Shown here: positions 26,501 to 38,315 of the stretch, in pieces
Numbering within the stretch: the first letter of the stretch is position 1
How the letters are laid out: each line of letters starts with the position of its first letter
NCBI GenBank assembly: GCA_900239685.1
Contig: OENT01000334.1
Coordinates: 1-64,000, forward strand
From: Rotaria macrura
Taxonomy: Eukaryota; Rotifera; Eurotatoria; Philodinida; Philodinidae
Direction of reading: 5' to 3'
Length of the DNA: 64,000 nucleotides
Made by a program: the position numbers and the translations under genes
Notes under the pieces: generated by a model
The model's database searches: none
What the model was told of the DNA's origin: nothing
The model's input: only the letters and a program-made list of their open reading frames with translations

Positions 26501-29500
26501 TATCGAAGAAAGCCATTCCTAGAACTTGGGCAAGAAATTGCATTTGTTTTGCCCTTTTTTTCCTTCGAGCTTAGTCAAGTAATGGAGAATCTACACGCAC
26601 AATATAAATATATATATTTGTATGTATGCATATATTTCTGTCTGTGTGTCTGTGTGTGGACTCCATTAAAGAGTAATGAGTAATTGTCAATGCTCTAAGC
26701 CAGCTGCAAAGCATCTTTTTTCTTATTTCTATATTTCTATAACAAACGAGAATGACCGATGATGATAATGATGATTGATAGATTTTTTTCATTTTATTTT
26801 AACACATCATCCATTTCAATCTTAACTTATTGTTCATTTTCCTTCTCAATTGAAGTATACGTACATATAAATATATGCAAGCAAAGAAATGAACATTTGG
26901 TCAAGTGAACAAAGTAACGAGAATACTTATCTCTGCATAGGGTTGTCGTTCTCGTTATCTTTCTTTATTTTATTATTCGATGTCTTAAAGAAAAAATAAG
27001 CAAAAAAAAACCAAGTTGCCTGTGACAATGTGAAGAGAAGAGAGCGTAAAAGAGAGAATCCACTAACACTAACGGCAAAGGCGGCGTGTAGACCAGAGCA
27101 AGATTNGATCAGTCGTTGTCGACGTCTTGTGAACTATTAGCAATTCCAGTGAGAAAGAGAAACATTACAACGCGTTTTTCTTCTTGAACAATTTACAGGA
27201 AAAAAAGAGTCAAAGAGCGACAACTGGGGTAAGAAGACAAAGTATACATCTGGCCATTGAGTCAACTGTTTATGTTGAGTAGTGACTAAGACATGACCAC
27301 TTTAACTGATTATTATCGAAGTACGAAAGAGAGAAGGGAAAGGTGTGACAAAAAAATGCGAGAAAGAAAGTGAGGGAAATGGGAGAGAAAGAGACATACA
27401 GAGAGAGAGGGAGACAGAGCGCGGGAAAAAAGTTGAACTGTTAGACATATATGCAAACAGAGACACAGACGAGAATAGATAAGAAATAAAGTGTAGCACA
27501 GTTGTGGTCATTGGTAAAGTGTCTTTTGGTCATTTTACATCATTAGTTATGCTTTCAGCGTTGGCCGACCGATTTTCTGTAACACGATCACTCGACAATC
27601 TTGTTACAGGTCGACGAATGACATGCACATCGACAGGTAGAAAATTAAATCATACAAAAAAAACACCTTCACTCAAATAATCTTGTTTTAATTCACTTTC
27701 TTATTTTTATACCCCCTGTTGCCTTTTCATACTTTTAAAACAAATGTTCTTTTGATTTATTCATGTTCATGAGAGTTTTTCGTTTTCGCTTTAATGCCAT
27801 CATGATGATCATCGGCTTTCTTCCACATTTTCAAAGAGTATTGTGATTATTGACACTGATGATGCCAATCCTGAGAGCTATTTTTCTTTACGGTAGGCAT
27901 ACATATAATCATAATGGACATCTGTGTCATATCATCGATTTAAGAAGAAGAAGAAGAAGAAGAAAAAAAAAGAAGCCGAGAAGCATTGAATCATTGAGTT
28001 CATACTCTCTAGATGAGCCCTTCTTACAACCGATTACCTTGAGAACATGATTGAAATGTGTCTGCTTGAATACCTGCAAAATCGTCACTGACATACATAT
28101 AGTTATACACTGTATGAAAAACAGAACTAGATTGATCAATCTATTGTGTAATGAACTTGAAAGTATACTTGACAGAAAAGACAAAGAAAAAAAAATAGAA
28201 ATAGATATGTAATCAACACCTTGATTGAATTTTTAAAAAAGTGATTGATAACATTGGTTATCTTTCACACAGACATCTGTCTTTAAATGGATATGTTCGG
28301 TTAAGAAGAAAAAAAAATATTGTCATAGCACGAAAAGACAAATGACCTTGCACGCAGTTCTCAACCATTGTATACGCGTACACAAGGTCAAATACAATGC
28401 GAATGTATATACGCTTATGTCTTTAATCTTGTTCAATAAATCCTGAACGATCATGCGACACAAATGAATGTTCATATCAATTTTTTTCCTTCTTGTGTCC
28501 AGCATTCTCGTACACATTGATTGATTAGATGAGGGAATGAGATTCGTCACCTTTTCATGTGCCCTGCCCTATTCGCTTTACACTTTCACTGGCATCTGTA
28601 TACATTTCGTATCTTCGACATTGTCGCCGTCGTTGCATTCTTTTTTTGTTTTATTCTCTTTAAAATTTGTTTCTTCTTTCGTTCGCAAAATACAGAAATG
28701 AGGAGCGAGAGAAAGAGAGAGAGAGAGGGGGAGGGAGAATAGAGACGAAATGCTGAAGAAGAAAAAAAGAAATTTGAACATTTTATGCATTTGTAATCGA
28801 AATGTGAAATGGATGATAGACATTTGAAATCATTATAACATAACAAGATCGAATAGATACATATACATATATATATATATATACATCCGTATTCGTTATT
28901 TCGAAACAATATTATAAGTAAGAAGATATGACAAGCAATAGTCATAGTATTGATTCGATGAAAAAAATCTATGATCATGTTTGGCATTGGATTGTTAAAC
29001 AGACATATGAAAGTAAGTAGAGAGTTCATTTCGGTTCACTTTTCGAATTTAGATATATACGTTTTTACTTTTGATTTGATGATGTAATACACTATTGTGA
29101 GAAGAACTCATTCTATGTGCTTTAATGCACGCATAGATATCTTATTTCAATGGCTCATATATGATGAGCCTACTCCGGCTCTTTGTAAATAGAATTTTAC
29201 TTCATCATTTTATTCTTAAGTCAATCCCTTTTCTTCGCTCATTTCGCTTGAGATTTTCTCACATTCATTATGTTTGTTGCTACGTCATATTCATGGTCTC
29301 CTACTCAACGGCAGGTAGCAGTATCGTAATATGTCTTCTCTTTTTATTTTATTTTCTCTTTGTCTTGTTCTCTTTAATTAGTTGATAGAATTCTCTCTCT
29401 CTCTCTCTCAGATAGGAAAACAAATGATGATAGTTAGGATAATAAATTTATGGAAATCAATCTTCATAGAAGATTGTCGTAAACCGATTTTCAGAAAATT

Positions 29501-32500
29501 ACTTTTTATATAACTATAAGATTATTTACCTTGGGTTAGAATATTTATTCGTCAACATTCTGTTCAAAACGGCACATACGCACAACAGCAGTTAAGTGAG
29601 AAAAAAAGGTTTCAAGTATCGACCTTTATTCTTGTAGGATGACAGCGAACTTCAAAGAGTAATGCATATATGCATATACAACGTGAGAAGGTTACATATA
29701 TTTTCTTTGACTATGAGTATATATCTGTATACATTCGACGGATGTGAAACAGTCGTGTTATTCATAGAATGTGAACTATATAAAAATATTCAACTGAAGT
29801 TAAAGACAAAATATCATTTCGTAGTGAAAAAGTTGAATTAAAATAATAGAAAGATTTCATTCGTCTATGTTAAGATTTTAGATATATATATATATGTCAT
29901 ATAGTTAACAAGGATTGATCGAAGAGCCCTGTGAAGTGTTTGTATACAGATGCACTACTAATCGATGTCTCTCTAAAACGAAAATATAGGTACATTATTA
30001 TACTTGAAACTACGATAGGAGTATGCTTGAAAAAAAGAGATTTTATTTCGTTTGAGTAGAAGAATTGTTCGACTTATGTATAATTGTATTATTTATTCTT
30101 TTTGTCTGTAGATCAAATCTTGAGGGAAACTCTGTTTCTATTAGATTCGATCTAATCGCTTTGAACGACAGGCATGTGTCGCCTCGATCAAATAAAAAGA
30201 AAAGGAAATGGTAATAAATGCTATTTTCTTTAGTAATAGTATATAGGTTGTTATCTTAGTGAACTGTTCGTTTCCTTTTCATGATAGTGTTTCATTTGGA
30301 TAAATGGCCAATTTTCTCGTGCAAACATTCTTACATCATCGATTCAATATGAATATCTAGCATCTTTGTTTTCTTTTTATTCATTTTAGTCACAGATTCA
30401 CCTATAACTTCAGCGAATACGAATCATAGAAAAACTAAATCAAATACCGTTGATAATTCTCATCAAGCTAAATCTTGTCAAAATATGAAATGTATTGTTT
30501 CACCAAAACCAATTGTAAATTCAGCAACAAAACACATAACACCTGATTACTCCGATATGGAACGTAATAATATTTATGCTGAAACGCCCCCGAAACCTAA
30601 ACAAATTTCTTCGTCATCTATATTACCACCAACATTAGTTAATGGTACAAATCATTATATGCCAATCTTACAACAACGACGACCTCCAAATACATCAAAT
30701 CATAATGCTAATGCTAATGCTAATGCTAATACTAATACAAATAATAACAATAATACTAACATGCGAAGTTTGAATGGCACATCAAGTTCGTCAGTGTCAT
30801 CATTTTCAACAGCAAATGGTTCATCAAGATCTGCAACACCATCGAATTCCTATCGACACGATACAACATCAATAATGACACGTTCAGCTGACGCATCATC
30901 ATCATGTGGATTAATAACGCAAACAAAAAACGGAACAAATAATACCAAGTCAAAGTCAACATATGATATTGATACATCAACGAGTGATCGATCGAAACAA
31001 CAAACAAAAGATAATTTGAATAATAATAATAATAGTAAATGTTTAAATACAATTACAAATGGAAATTTCGTGCCTTTACAATGTGTCAAAGAAGATGAAT
31101 GTCTTGAAGTTGAAAACGACACGAATAAGAAACGTTCAAAGGTAAGATGTAGAACATAAATCAAAAGTGAACAATAGTACAGTTTTCTTTTTGAAATCGT
31201 GAATAATCGCCTCTAGGTAGAATACGCGTAAGAAAAGAAAACAAACTAGACAAAAAACGAGAAATAGTTTCTTCAAAGAGATAAAATGTACTCTAGAGAA
31301 ATCTTTTCTAGTATTATGTCTTATGGGATAAGTCATTAGTAGTTCGTTACAGCCATGTGATGATTTTTTTTCAATTAATAAAATGTTCCAGATGGACAAG
31401 AACAAAAGATGACTAACAACATTGTCAATAATCATTGATTATTTTCTTTTCATTTTGGAAATATGTTGATTTAAATAAACCCTTTTAATTATTTGATTCC
31501 TTACAAGATAAATGTCGGTTTTTTCTCTTTGCCTTTGAATTACCCCCGATCATTTGTATTCGCCCATTGTCTTTATTCCTTGTCGTTGATTGTTTGGTCA
31601 CTATGATAAAAGGCACTCGAGGGGACAACTGTCGGACATTACCTATTCTGCCTCCTGTGTACCTAACATCGGTCATTTATTTTGTTATATTAAGCCCAAT
31701 AATGTTTTGACTTATTTGATTGTTCAGTCGTTTTTTTTTCTAATACATGCGTATACATATATATATATATATGCATGTTCTTTGTTCTCGGCTTCCTTTT
31801 TCATTTTAATTCTTTGCCGTTTCTACTTCTGACGTGTATTTATTGTTTATATTTATATATGTATGGCATTAGCATATGCCACGGCCAGACAACTGTATAT
31901 GCATACACTGTCATTGTGATCGCTTGTCTTTCTTCATCGTTATTTGTTATTGTTCATCAGAAGAATAGAATATAGACATTGATAGTTTTTTTTCTCTTTT
32001 TATTTTTTGTTCTGAGGCCGAAAGATAGAAATGAAGTGTCGAGAGTCCTCGTTAATTTGAGATTGATCATCATCGTGGCATCTTTCACTCTTTGTCTCTT
32101 CTACTCTGCTTGATTTAGATGCACGTTAGCACGTTCTCCTCTTTTTTTTTCTGTAACATTATCATTTTTTTGGGTGTAGAGATGATTGTCTTGTCTGACC
32201 GAGATTTAGTTGGGCGATTCGTCCATTACAAACTAACATAAATGTAAGACGAGGAAGAAGAAAAAGAAGGGAAAAAAAGGAAAAAAAGAAGAAAGAAAGA
32301 ATAGAAGAATGGCCATCATGTAGAAAGTAGCAATGGCGAGTTCATATGGCGTGTGAGTTGTGAACGACAAGTAATAGTCACAATATCACAAGAAACGATT
32401 CCCTACTCAACGTCGGAAATTATTCTTCTTAATATTTAAGTACAATGAAGGTAAAAAATAAGCGAGAAGTGTATGCCTTTAGAGATATGTCAACATAAAA

Positions 32501-35500
32501 GTTCTATCAATCGAACACGAACATCATCATCATCAGTTGATGATCGTCACATCTTGCTATGAATATTAAACAGAAACTGCATAGTGTCCATGTTAGTTCC
32601 ACACGATTTGTCGAAAGTTTTATCTTCATATTTTATCGGTAGCAGTCACCCGAAGGAAGGCACTTTTTTATCAACAGTAGGCTCCAGTCAGAGTGCCTTA
32701 GAGAGAAAAGGAGAGAGAGAGAGAGAGAGGAGGGGAGAGGGAGAAAATGAGAAGTTGAACACATTCGTAATGTACAGATAAATGTAGTAAGAGAGAGCTA
32801 TTAAGAAATCATCCTCGTCGAATGATTGATTCGTATGTTTACTATATATATATATATATATATATATATTACATAATATAATACCCATATACAACTCATG
32901 AGATGGGGCTTCATCAGACACATGAGTAGGGTGAGTAAGTGAGAGAAGATAGACTGAACACTTGAAACTGCAATTCGAACCATTGATTGTCTGAAGGCAA
33001 CATGTAGGTGGGAGATGAATATCAATCTACAAACGATAATAATTGTGTTGCACTGAAAGAAATAGAATTAACCGGATTGTTTGAGTGTGTGAATAAGCGC
33101 ACAAGGAAAGGATTTTCTTTTTCTCTATCGTGTCTCCTTCTTCTATTTTTTTTTGTTGCCAGAGCTTGTTTGATTAGTATTAGCTATTGGTTACATCTCT
33201 CTATCTTCATATTAATTTACAGAATGACGATGAACAGCAACGTATGCTTATCGACATACTCAAACAAAAATATCCACGACAACATGTTTCATCATCATCA
33301 TCATCAGCTGTATCGACACCAATGATGGTAACAAGAAAATTGATTAACTAGTGATATGACATGTACGTATGTTTTTGCTCTTTCATAGCCACGAACAAAC
33401 TCACCTCATCAACGTTCATCATCAACTGATCCGTTCGAAGAGGAATTGACGACAGGAACACGAAATGGTGAGAATAGATAGACGAACGACTAATCTGCAT
33501 TGTATTCGCTGACTTAATGAAAATTTTCATTTCTTAGGTTTTACTCGTGGTCAACGTGTTCGTTCAAGTCTTCCATTCATTGTCAAGCCTGCAACAAATA
33601 CAACCAAGTCGAATTCACTTGGTAAATTTAATCTTTATTAGTTTATCGAACACACGAAGAAGAAGAAAAAGAAAAAACAAGCATATATTTTCGATTTCAT
33701 TTCTTTTAATCTTTTAGGTCTCTGCTTTTTAATATGTGGTGATGAAACAAAAAAAGTCCTTTTACCGTCGTATATTTCATGCCTAGATACACTCAAAGCA
33801 CTTTTTGTTCGGTAATTATACTCTTTCTCTTTCCTCTTCTTCTTTATTTTTTTGCGAACGTTTCTTGGTATCATAAACAAAGCCGATAGAATAAATGACA
33901 AAGAGAATGAAACATAAAATAGAATGATGACGATGATTACAAAAGGAAAAAGGATTGTCTCCATCCGGTTTTATATCACGAGACTTCTTTTTATTCTCAT
34001 TGTCTTTATTTAAAGAGCATTTCCGCAACATCTAACAATGAAACATATGGATGCCGACGATGTACGAATTTATATACGTGAACCCGATAAAGATATTTTT
34101 TATCAATTAGAAGATATGAGGTAATATGTCATTTTCTAATTACAAAATGTCAATAGTAACTATAAAAAAAAAAAAACTTCTCTTTATTCCTGTAGTGATG
34201 TCAAAGATCACTCTGTCCTAAAAGTCGTTCAAGTTTATAATAATCATACTAAAGCCCAAGTTTCGTTTAAACAACCAGAATCTGATGATCTGTCAATTTA
34301 TGTTCCATTTACATCACGTCCAACACTTGCAAGTGAATTAACTTATCAACGTCTGAGCCGCCTAGGTCGTATGCCCTCAACAACATCCATTCCATCCACG
34401 TCATCACGAAACGGATCAATCGAAGACAAATCAACATCTACGTCATCGTCATCAACGTCAACAAATCCACAGACATCATCGAATTGTTCTTCATCTCGTT
34501 CTCTCAGTGAACCAAGGCGTCGACAAGCCCCTAAAGAATCAACATCAAATGTTAATAATCCAACATCAATAAATTCGAATTCAATTGGTTAGTTCAAAAA
34601 CAAAAATGTTGATGAGTTTTTTCTCGATTCTACATCGGTTTTTCTTTCTTTAGCTCCTAACATGATGATGATATCATCGCCAAGAAGTGGTTCAACAACA
34701 CCTACAACACCGCGAACCAATGATGATGAAGCTCGGTAATGATGAATAAATATTTATCTTTCGCATAGTAAAATAATTATTTCTAGTAGTAAGATGGCTT
34801 GGATGGAGAAACAGCTCGAATCATTAACTGAACTTGTGAAAGAATTAACTCGTGAACGAGCTCTTAACGAACAACAACTATCAACGAAAACAGGAAACTA
34901 TAAAGGTATGTTATAAAGTTAAAAGTAGAAACTAAGTAAGAAAATAGAAAAAGAAAGAATCTTAAAATAATCATGAAGGTTAATGCTTGTTAGTTTAACG
35001 ATTCATTTCTATTTGATGATGTCATTTCATGCTCGAGGCTTATTTAATGCAATATGAAAAAACAACCGAATGTCGATCATTTGAGAGCAAACATGTATCA
35101 ACAGGAAAAAGCAAAAAGATCAATTATATTTCCTGTGTTGTGATTTACCATGACGGAACTAGAAAAAAGAAAGAACTCGAGGGATAAACTGCGTGCAATA
35201 ATCTTTTCCCGATTCGTACTATTTACTCAATTCTTCTGAGCAGGAAATGCATTAACGCCATATCGAAATATAATGTCTAATTCAATTCGACTACAAAATT
35301 CATCGGTAGAGTCAGTCTTTTAAATTCGAACCCTATTTTTATACTTCTAAGAAAATTCTCTAATCTAAAGTTGGCCGTCAACATAAACATGTGATCTGCA
35401 TTTTTTATTTTTGACTATTATTCGACGGACACTTCGATTACTAAGATTTTGAATAGAAATATGAATTGTAATTTTAAAAGAAAAATTTTTTTTTCTCAGA

Positions 35501-37956
35501 TATTAACGGTAGACCAATACGGCAACAAGTGTATGAATTGAAAGTTAAAACTCATGGATTACGTAGTGATTTAACATCTATAAAACGTATGCAACAGTCA
35601 TTACAAGAGAATTTCAAAATTCAATTAGAAGATGCCAATAAGAAAATTGAAGTATGTATACAAAGAGAGATATTCGATAGAAATTATCTTATTGTCTTAT
35701 TTAACGAAATGATTTAATTTTCTGCTTAGGATTATATTTCACGATTGTATAGAATTGAAACACGTTCAGAACAATATCGTACAATTGAAAATGAACTTGA
35801 TTTATATATGATAAATAGTACAAAAATTGATCGAGATTTAGAGTACGATTGCTATATAATTCTTGTTCATATTATTGAATTAAATTTTACGTTTTTATTT
35901 ATTTTCTCTTTTGAATAAATAGAGATCTAGAAGCATCAGTTGAAGAATTACAAAATGATGTTAAATCTAAACAATGTCATGTAACTATGAATGATGTAGA
36001 AAGTTTTGCATTAGTTTTAAGTACAATCAGCCGTTCATTAGTTGATCTAAAAGGTAAAAATATAATTTGATGACAGTTCAAGGTTGAACATAAGTATCTT
36101 TTCATTTCCTTTTTAAAAGCTTCATTTCCAGTATTACGTGAAAAAATTTCTTCACTTGGTCAAAAATCAACATTAAATGACGATCAAAAGTAAAACGATT
36201 TGATCGATCTTTGTTCTTTTTTTTTATTTGTTCGTATGATTTCTTTATATTTTGAATAATTAGATTTTTACACGAAGAACCCGAACGTCTCGACTATACA
36301 ATTAAGAAATGTAAACGTTTAACTACTATGCTGTATCAACTTAAACGATTAGCTTTGACACAAGAACAAAAAAGTATATCACACAAACCACGATGTAAAT
36401 TTTCGTTTGGTTCAAATGGAAAGTCAGTCGATCGTAAGCGTTTATTAGAAGAAATTGAATCTGTTACACAAAATTCAGATGGTCGAGTCAAAGCTATGGA
36501 GGTTAATATAGACATATACATGCATTTCGTTTCCAAATAAAACATGTTAACATACATTTTCTTGTCTTTTAGAAAGCAGAAAAATTACGTGAACGTCGTT
36601 TATATTATGCAAATCAATTAGATGTACTCAAACAAATGAAGTACAATTCTGAACAAGTATAAACCATTTTGCATATATTTACATGAGAAAATTTCTTGTT
36701 GACGTTAAGCAGAAAAAGAAAGAAGAACACTCTTATCATGTAGCTGTATAAAATACTGCCGACTAGCAGATTGATTAGTTTCGAAAGTGTCTCTATAATT
36801 AATATGAACATTAGTTTTCAATAGAGAGCATATCTAACATAGAGTTCTCATACTTAACATTAACATTCACCTAACATACGAATCAGTAGAGTTTACAATT
36901 GAGTTCGTAATCCATTATGTAGATAATGATGATATGAGATTTGAACTCTCAAGTTTGTTGTACGTAAATGGAACAATGCTATTGTTCATGCATCATAATC
37001 CGTTCGAAAGAGAACATCAAAGAGTTTATATCAATAAACTTCTCTTTATAAGATATGAGCTTTCTACTTGAGAATTAAATATAAGAATGTAAAGAAAATG
37101 CATAGCATAACATTATCCTATTGTAATTACTAACATCAATTAAATCATGCTTCTAATTAACATTTCATAAGGATTGTACTAAGAAGGTTTCTTTTATTGT
37201 TTAAAGATCGAAGGACATGATTCAAGTCAATCTTTTGATACGCGAAGTTTAACAAATTCAATATTACTCTCATCAAGTACACGAACAAGTATATGCTCAA
37301 CACAATCAACAACCGATTCAACAGCATTATCAAACAATTGTCCATCACCATCACTTTCATTCATTGTTCGTCAAGCAGTAATATCTCCAACGAATAATAT
37401 GTCACTTGCAATAAACCATGATACTAAAACTCGTTTACAAACATCAGTAAAGCCTGCTTCAAAAGTCACATTTTCTCAACAATTGATAACGAATGGAAAA
37501 TCTACAACTAATGCTCGTGATCATTCAACTGATTCATATTTATCAACAAACGGTGTTTGTATAAACAAGAAGAATAAGCCCACGCCACCACCACGCATAC
37601 AAAGTACATCATCATCAGCTGTTTCAAGTGCAGCATCATGCTCATCATCTTCTAGCTCATCATCATCATCAAATGGTGGTAATAATTCACGTTCAACAAA
37701 TGGATTTTGTGGTATTATACCACTTGTTATATCCCCTGATCGCCGACATAATGGACGATGTAATTCATTTTCATCCTCAAGCACTGATACTGACTCAGTC
37801 ATATCAAATCCACGTGGAATTATTCCACATAAATCACCGACAATCATAAATACAAAACCTATACTAGTAGTTAATGGTTTTCATCATAAAACATCAACAA
37901 CAACAGCAACAACAAATTCAGCAACACTAATGCGTGCTTCGGTTACCGATTTGTAG
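23550..37956 (+). CDS. SRCIN1: p140Cap/sickle-tail (SRCIN1/KIAA1217) family protein with AIP3-like domain
   Basis: This is a cytoskeletal adaptor family; p140Cap binds Src and actin regulators at the cell cortex. Coding exons: 23550-23601, 30390-31141, 33223-33327, 33389-33467, 33538-33621, 33718-33811, 34016-34120, 34196-34587, 34654-34735, 34787-34905, 35500-35651, 35730-35842, 35923-36053, 36120-36189, 36264-36501, 36573-36656, 37207-37956. Phases match; 3402 nt, 1133 aa. Family marks in order: an N-terminal low-complexity Asn/Ser region; LIDILKQKYP in the place of DHLKSKYP; RGQRVRSSLPF; the AIP3-like block GDETKKVLLP ... LKALFVRAFPQHLTM ... VRIYIREP (about residues 358-435); MEKQLESLTELV (about 585); coiled coils 620-850 with FLHEEPERLD; and a Ser/Thr-rich tail from about 884. 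The start MGLADS fits an N-myristoylation pattern, as does human p140Cap (MGNAPS), but this exon is linked only by phase (confidence about 0.6). The gene is co-orthologous to SRCIN1 and KIAA1217, so the symbol is nominal. AATAAA lies 37 nt past the stop. Confidence 0.88.
25278..25301. repeat. (AT)12 microsatellite
   Basis: Uninterrupted AT dinucleotides in the first intron of the p140Cap-like gene. Confidence 0.9.
25946..26051 (+). other. SRCIN1: Candidate alternative leader exon of the p140Cap-like gene
   Basis: An open segment starts at ATG (MKVDPMMNTTSADDDVW) and ends AAA CAA G before GTAATG. It leaves phase 1, which is what the acceptor at 30389/30390 needs, so it could replace exon 1. 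It encodes 35 residues with a His-rich patch. An AAG just 5-prime (25941-25943) could also serve as an acceptor, giving a symmetric cassette exon. No homology supports it. Confidence 0.4.
27106..27106. other. Ambiguous base (N)
   Basis: The only undetermined base I noticed in the window. It lies in non-coding intron sequence and affects no model, but it marks a position of assembly uncertainty or polymorphism. Confidence 0.95.
27318..27432 (+). repeat. Purine-rich GA tract
   Basis: About 115 bases made mostly of GAGA, GGGA and GAAA on the plus strand, ending about 115 bases before the leader exon at 27549. Similar tracts occur at 28700-28738 and 32701-32747. Confidence 0.75.
27549..27636 (+). 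other. SRCIN1: Second candidate alternative leader exon of the p140Cap-like gene
   Basis: ATG at 27549 opens 29 codons (MLSALADRFSVTRSLDNLV) ending TCG ACA G before GTAGAA, again phase 1. A TTAG acceptor directly before it (ending 27546) would make it a symmetric cassette exon. The Arg/Ser-rich sequence vaguely recalls the basic RRHT segments in the vertebrate N-terminus, too weakly to count as homology. Confidence 0.4.
27942..27974 (+). repeat. (AAG)n repeat
   Basis: A run of AAG triplets with a poly-A interruption, in intron 1 of the p140Cap-like gene. Confidence 0.8.
28700..28738 (+). repeat. (GA)n purine tract
   Basis: GAGAGAAAGAGAGAGAGAGA followed by G-rich purines. Long reading frames across it on the minus strand are Ser/Leu-rich artefacts of the repeat. 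Confidence 0.85.
29392..29409 (+). repeat. (CT)9 microsatellite
   Basis: Uninterrupted CT dinucleotides in intron 1 of the p140Cap-like gene, opposite in strand to the GA tracts on either side. Confidence 0.85.
32701..32747 (+). repeat. (GA)n purine tract in intron 2 of the p140Cap-like gene
   Basis: GAGA-rich purine run about 100 bases before a (TA)n tract at 32843-32869. It lies inside the 2.1 kb intron 31142-33222, in which no exon was found. Confidence 0.85.
32843..32869. repeat. (TA)n microsatellite
   Basis: About 13 TA units in intron 2 of the p140Cap-like gene. Confidence 0.9.
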
Positions 37957-37992
37957 TACTGTTTATTGTGTATAGTTTGATATTAAGATATA

Positions 37993-37998
37993 AATAAA
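37993..37998 (+). promoter_or_regulatory. Polyadenylation signal AATAAA of the p140Cap-like gene
   Basis: AATAAA starts 37 nt after the stop codon and is followed directly by a (TA)n run at 37999-38019. Confidence 0.55.
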
Positions 37999-38315
37999 TA
38001 TATATATATATATATATACATGTCTGCGAGTGTTTGTACAGCATTGTCGTCTGTTTGTTTTCATTTTTTTACTATTATTTTTTTTCTCGCTTTTCTTCTT
38101 TTTTCTTTGTTCGTATCGTTATATTATAGCAAAACGAATAAAAGTCAATTATTATCATTCGTCATCGAACATATGTTCAAATAACAAAAGAAAATCAACC
38201 GAGCGAATCATCAATCTATATTGATAAAGCATATACGATGATTCGCATACTTTTTACTTTCAGTGTTCTTTTTTTGTGTTGGTGATTTTGAAAAGAACAG
38301 CAAGACCAGTGGTAA

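Larger units (their letters stand above)
23602..30389 (+). other. 6.8 kb first intron of the p140Cap-like gene
   Basis: If exon 1 at 23550 is right, this intron is about a hundred times the usual size. It contains two further ATG-bearing, phase-compatible exon candidates, an ambiguous base at 27106, and several purine-rich and (TA)n tracts. No independent gene was found in it on either strand. Confidence 0.6.

Noticed and set aside
28586-29029. 147-codon minus-strand frame
   Set aside because: It runs through a (TA)n and a (GA)n repeat; the Ser/Leu/Ile-rich product reflects the repeats and no splice or homology support exists.
29161-29294. Fourth possible leader exon of the p140Cap-like gene ending before GTAGCA
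   Set aside because: The phase fits, but the donor is weak, the encoded sequence is hydrophobic and intron-like, and two competing ATGs give different phases.
35244-35304. Possible extra exon of the p140Cap-like gene (acceptor CAG, donor GTAGAG)
   Set aside because: It would enter in phase 1 and leave in phase 0, breaking the frame of the next exon at 35500, which joins correctly to 34905 without it.
36925-37010. tRNA-like segment on the minus strand, with a T-loop-like GTTCAAATC and a strong hairpin
   Set aside because: The T-stem has mismatches, the second hairpin is a perfect stem with no room for a 7-base anticodon loop, and no acceptor stem closes. It lies in an intron of the p140Cap-like gene.
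37521-37847. 108-codon minus-strand frame opposite the last p140Cap-like exon
   Set aside because: It is a shadow of the real plus-strand exon, whose phase and family order are supported.
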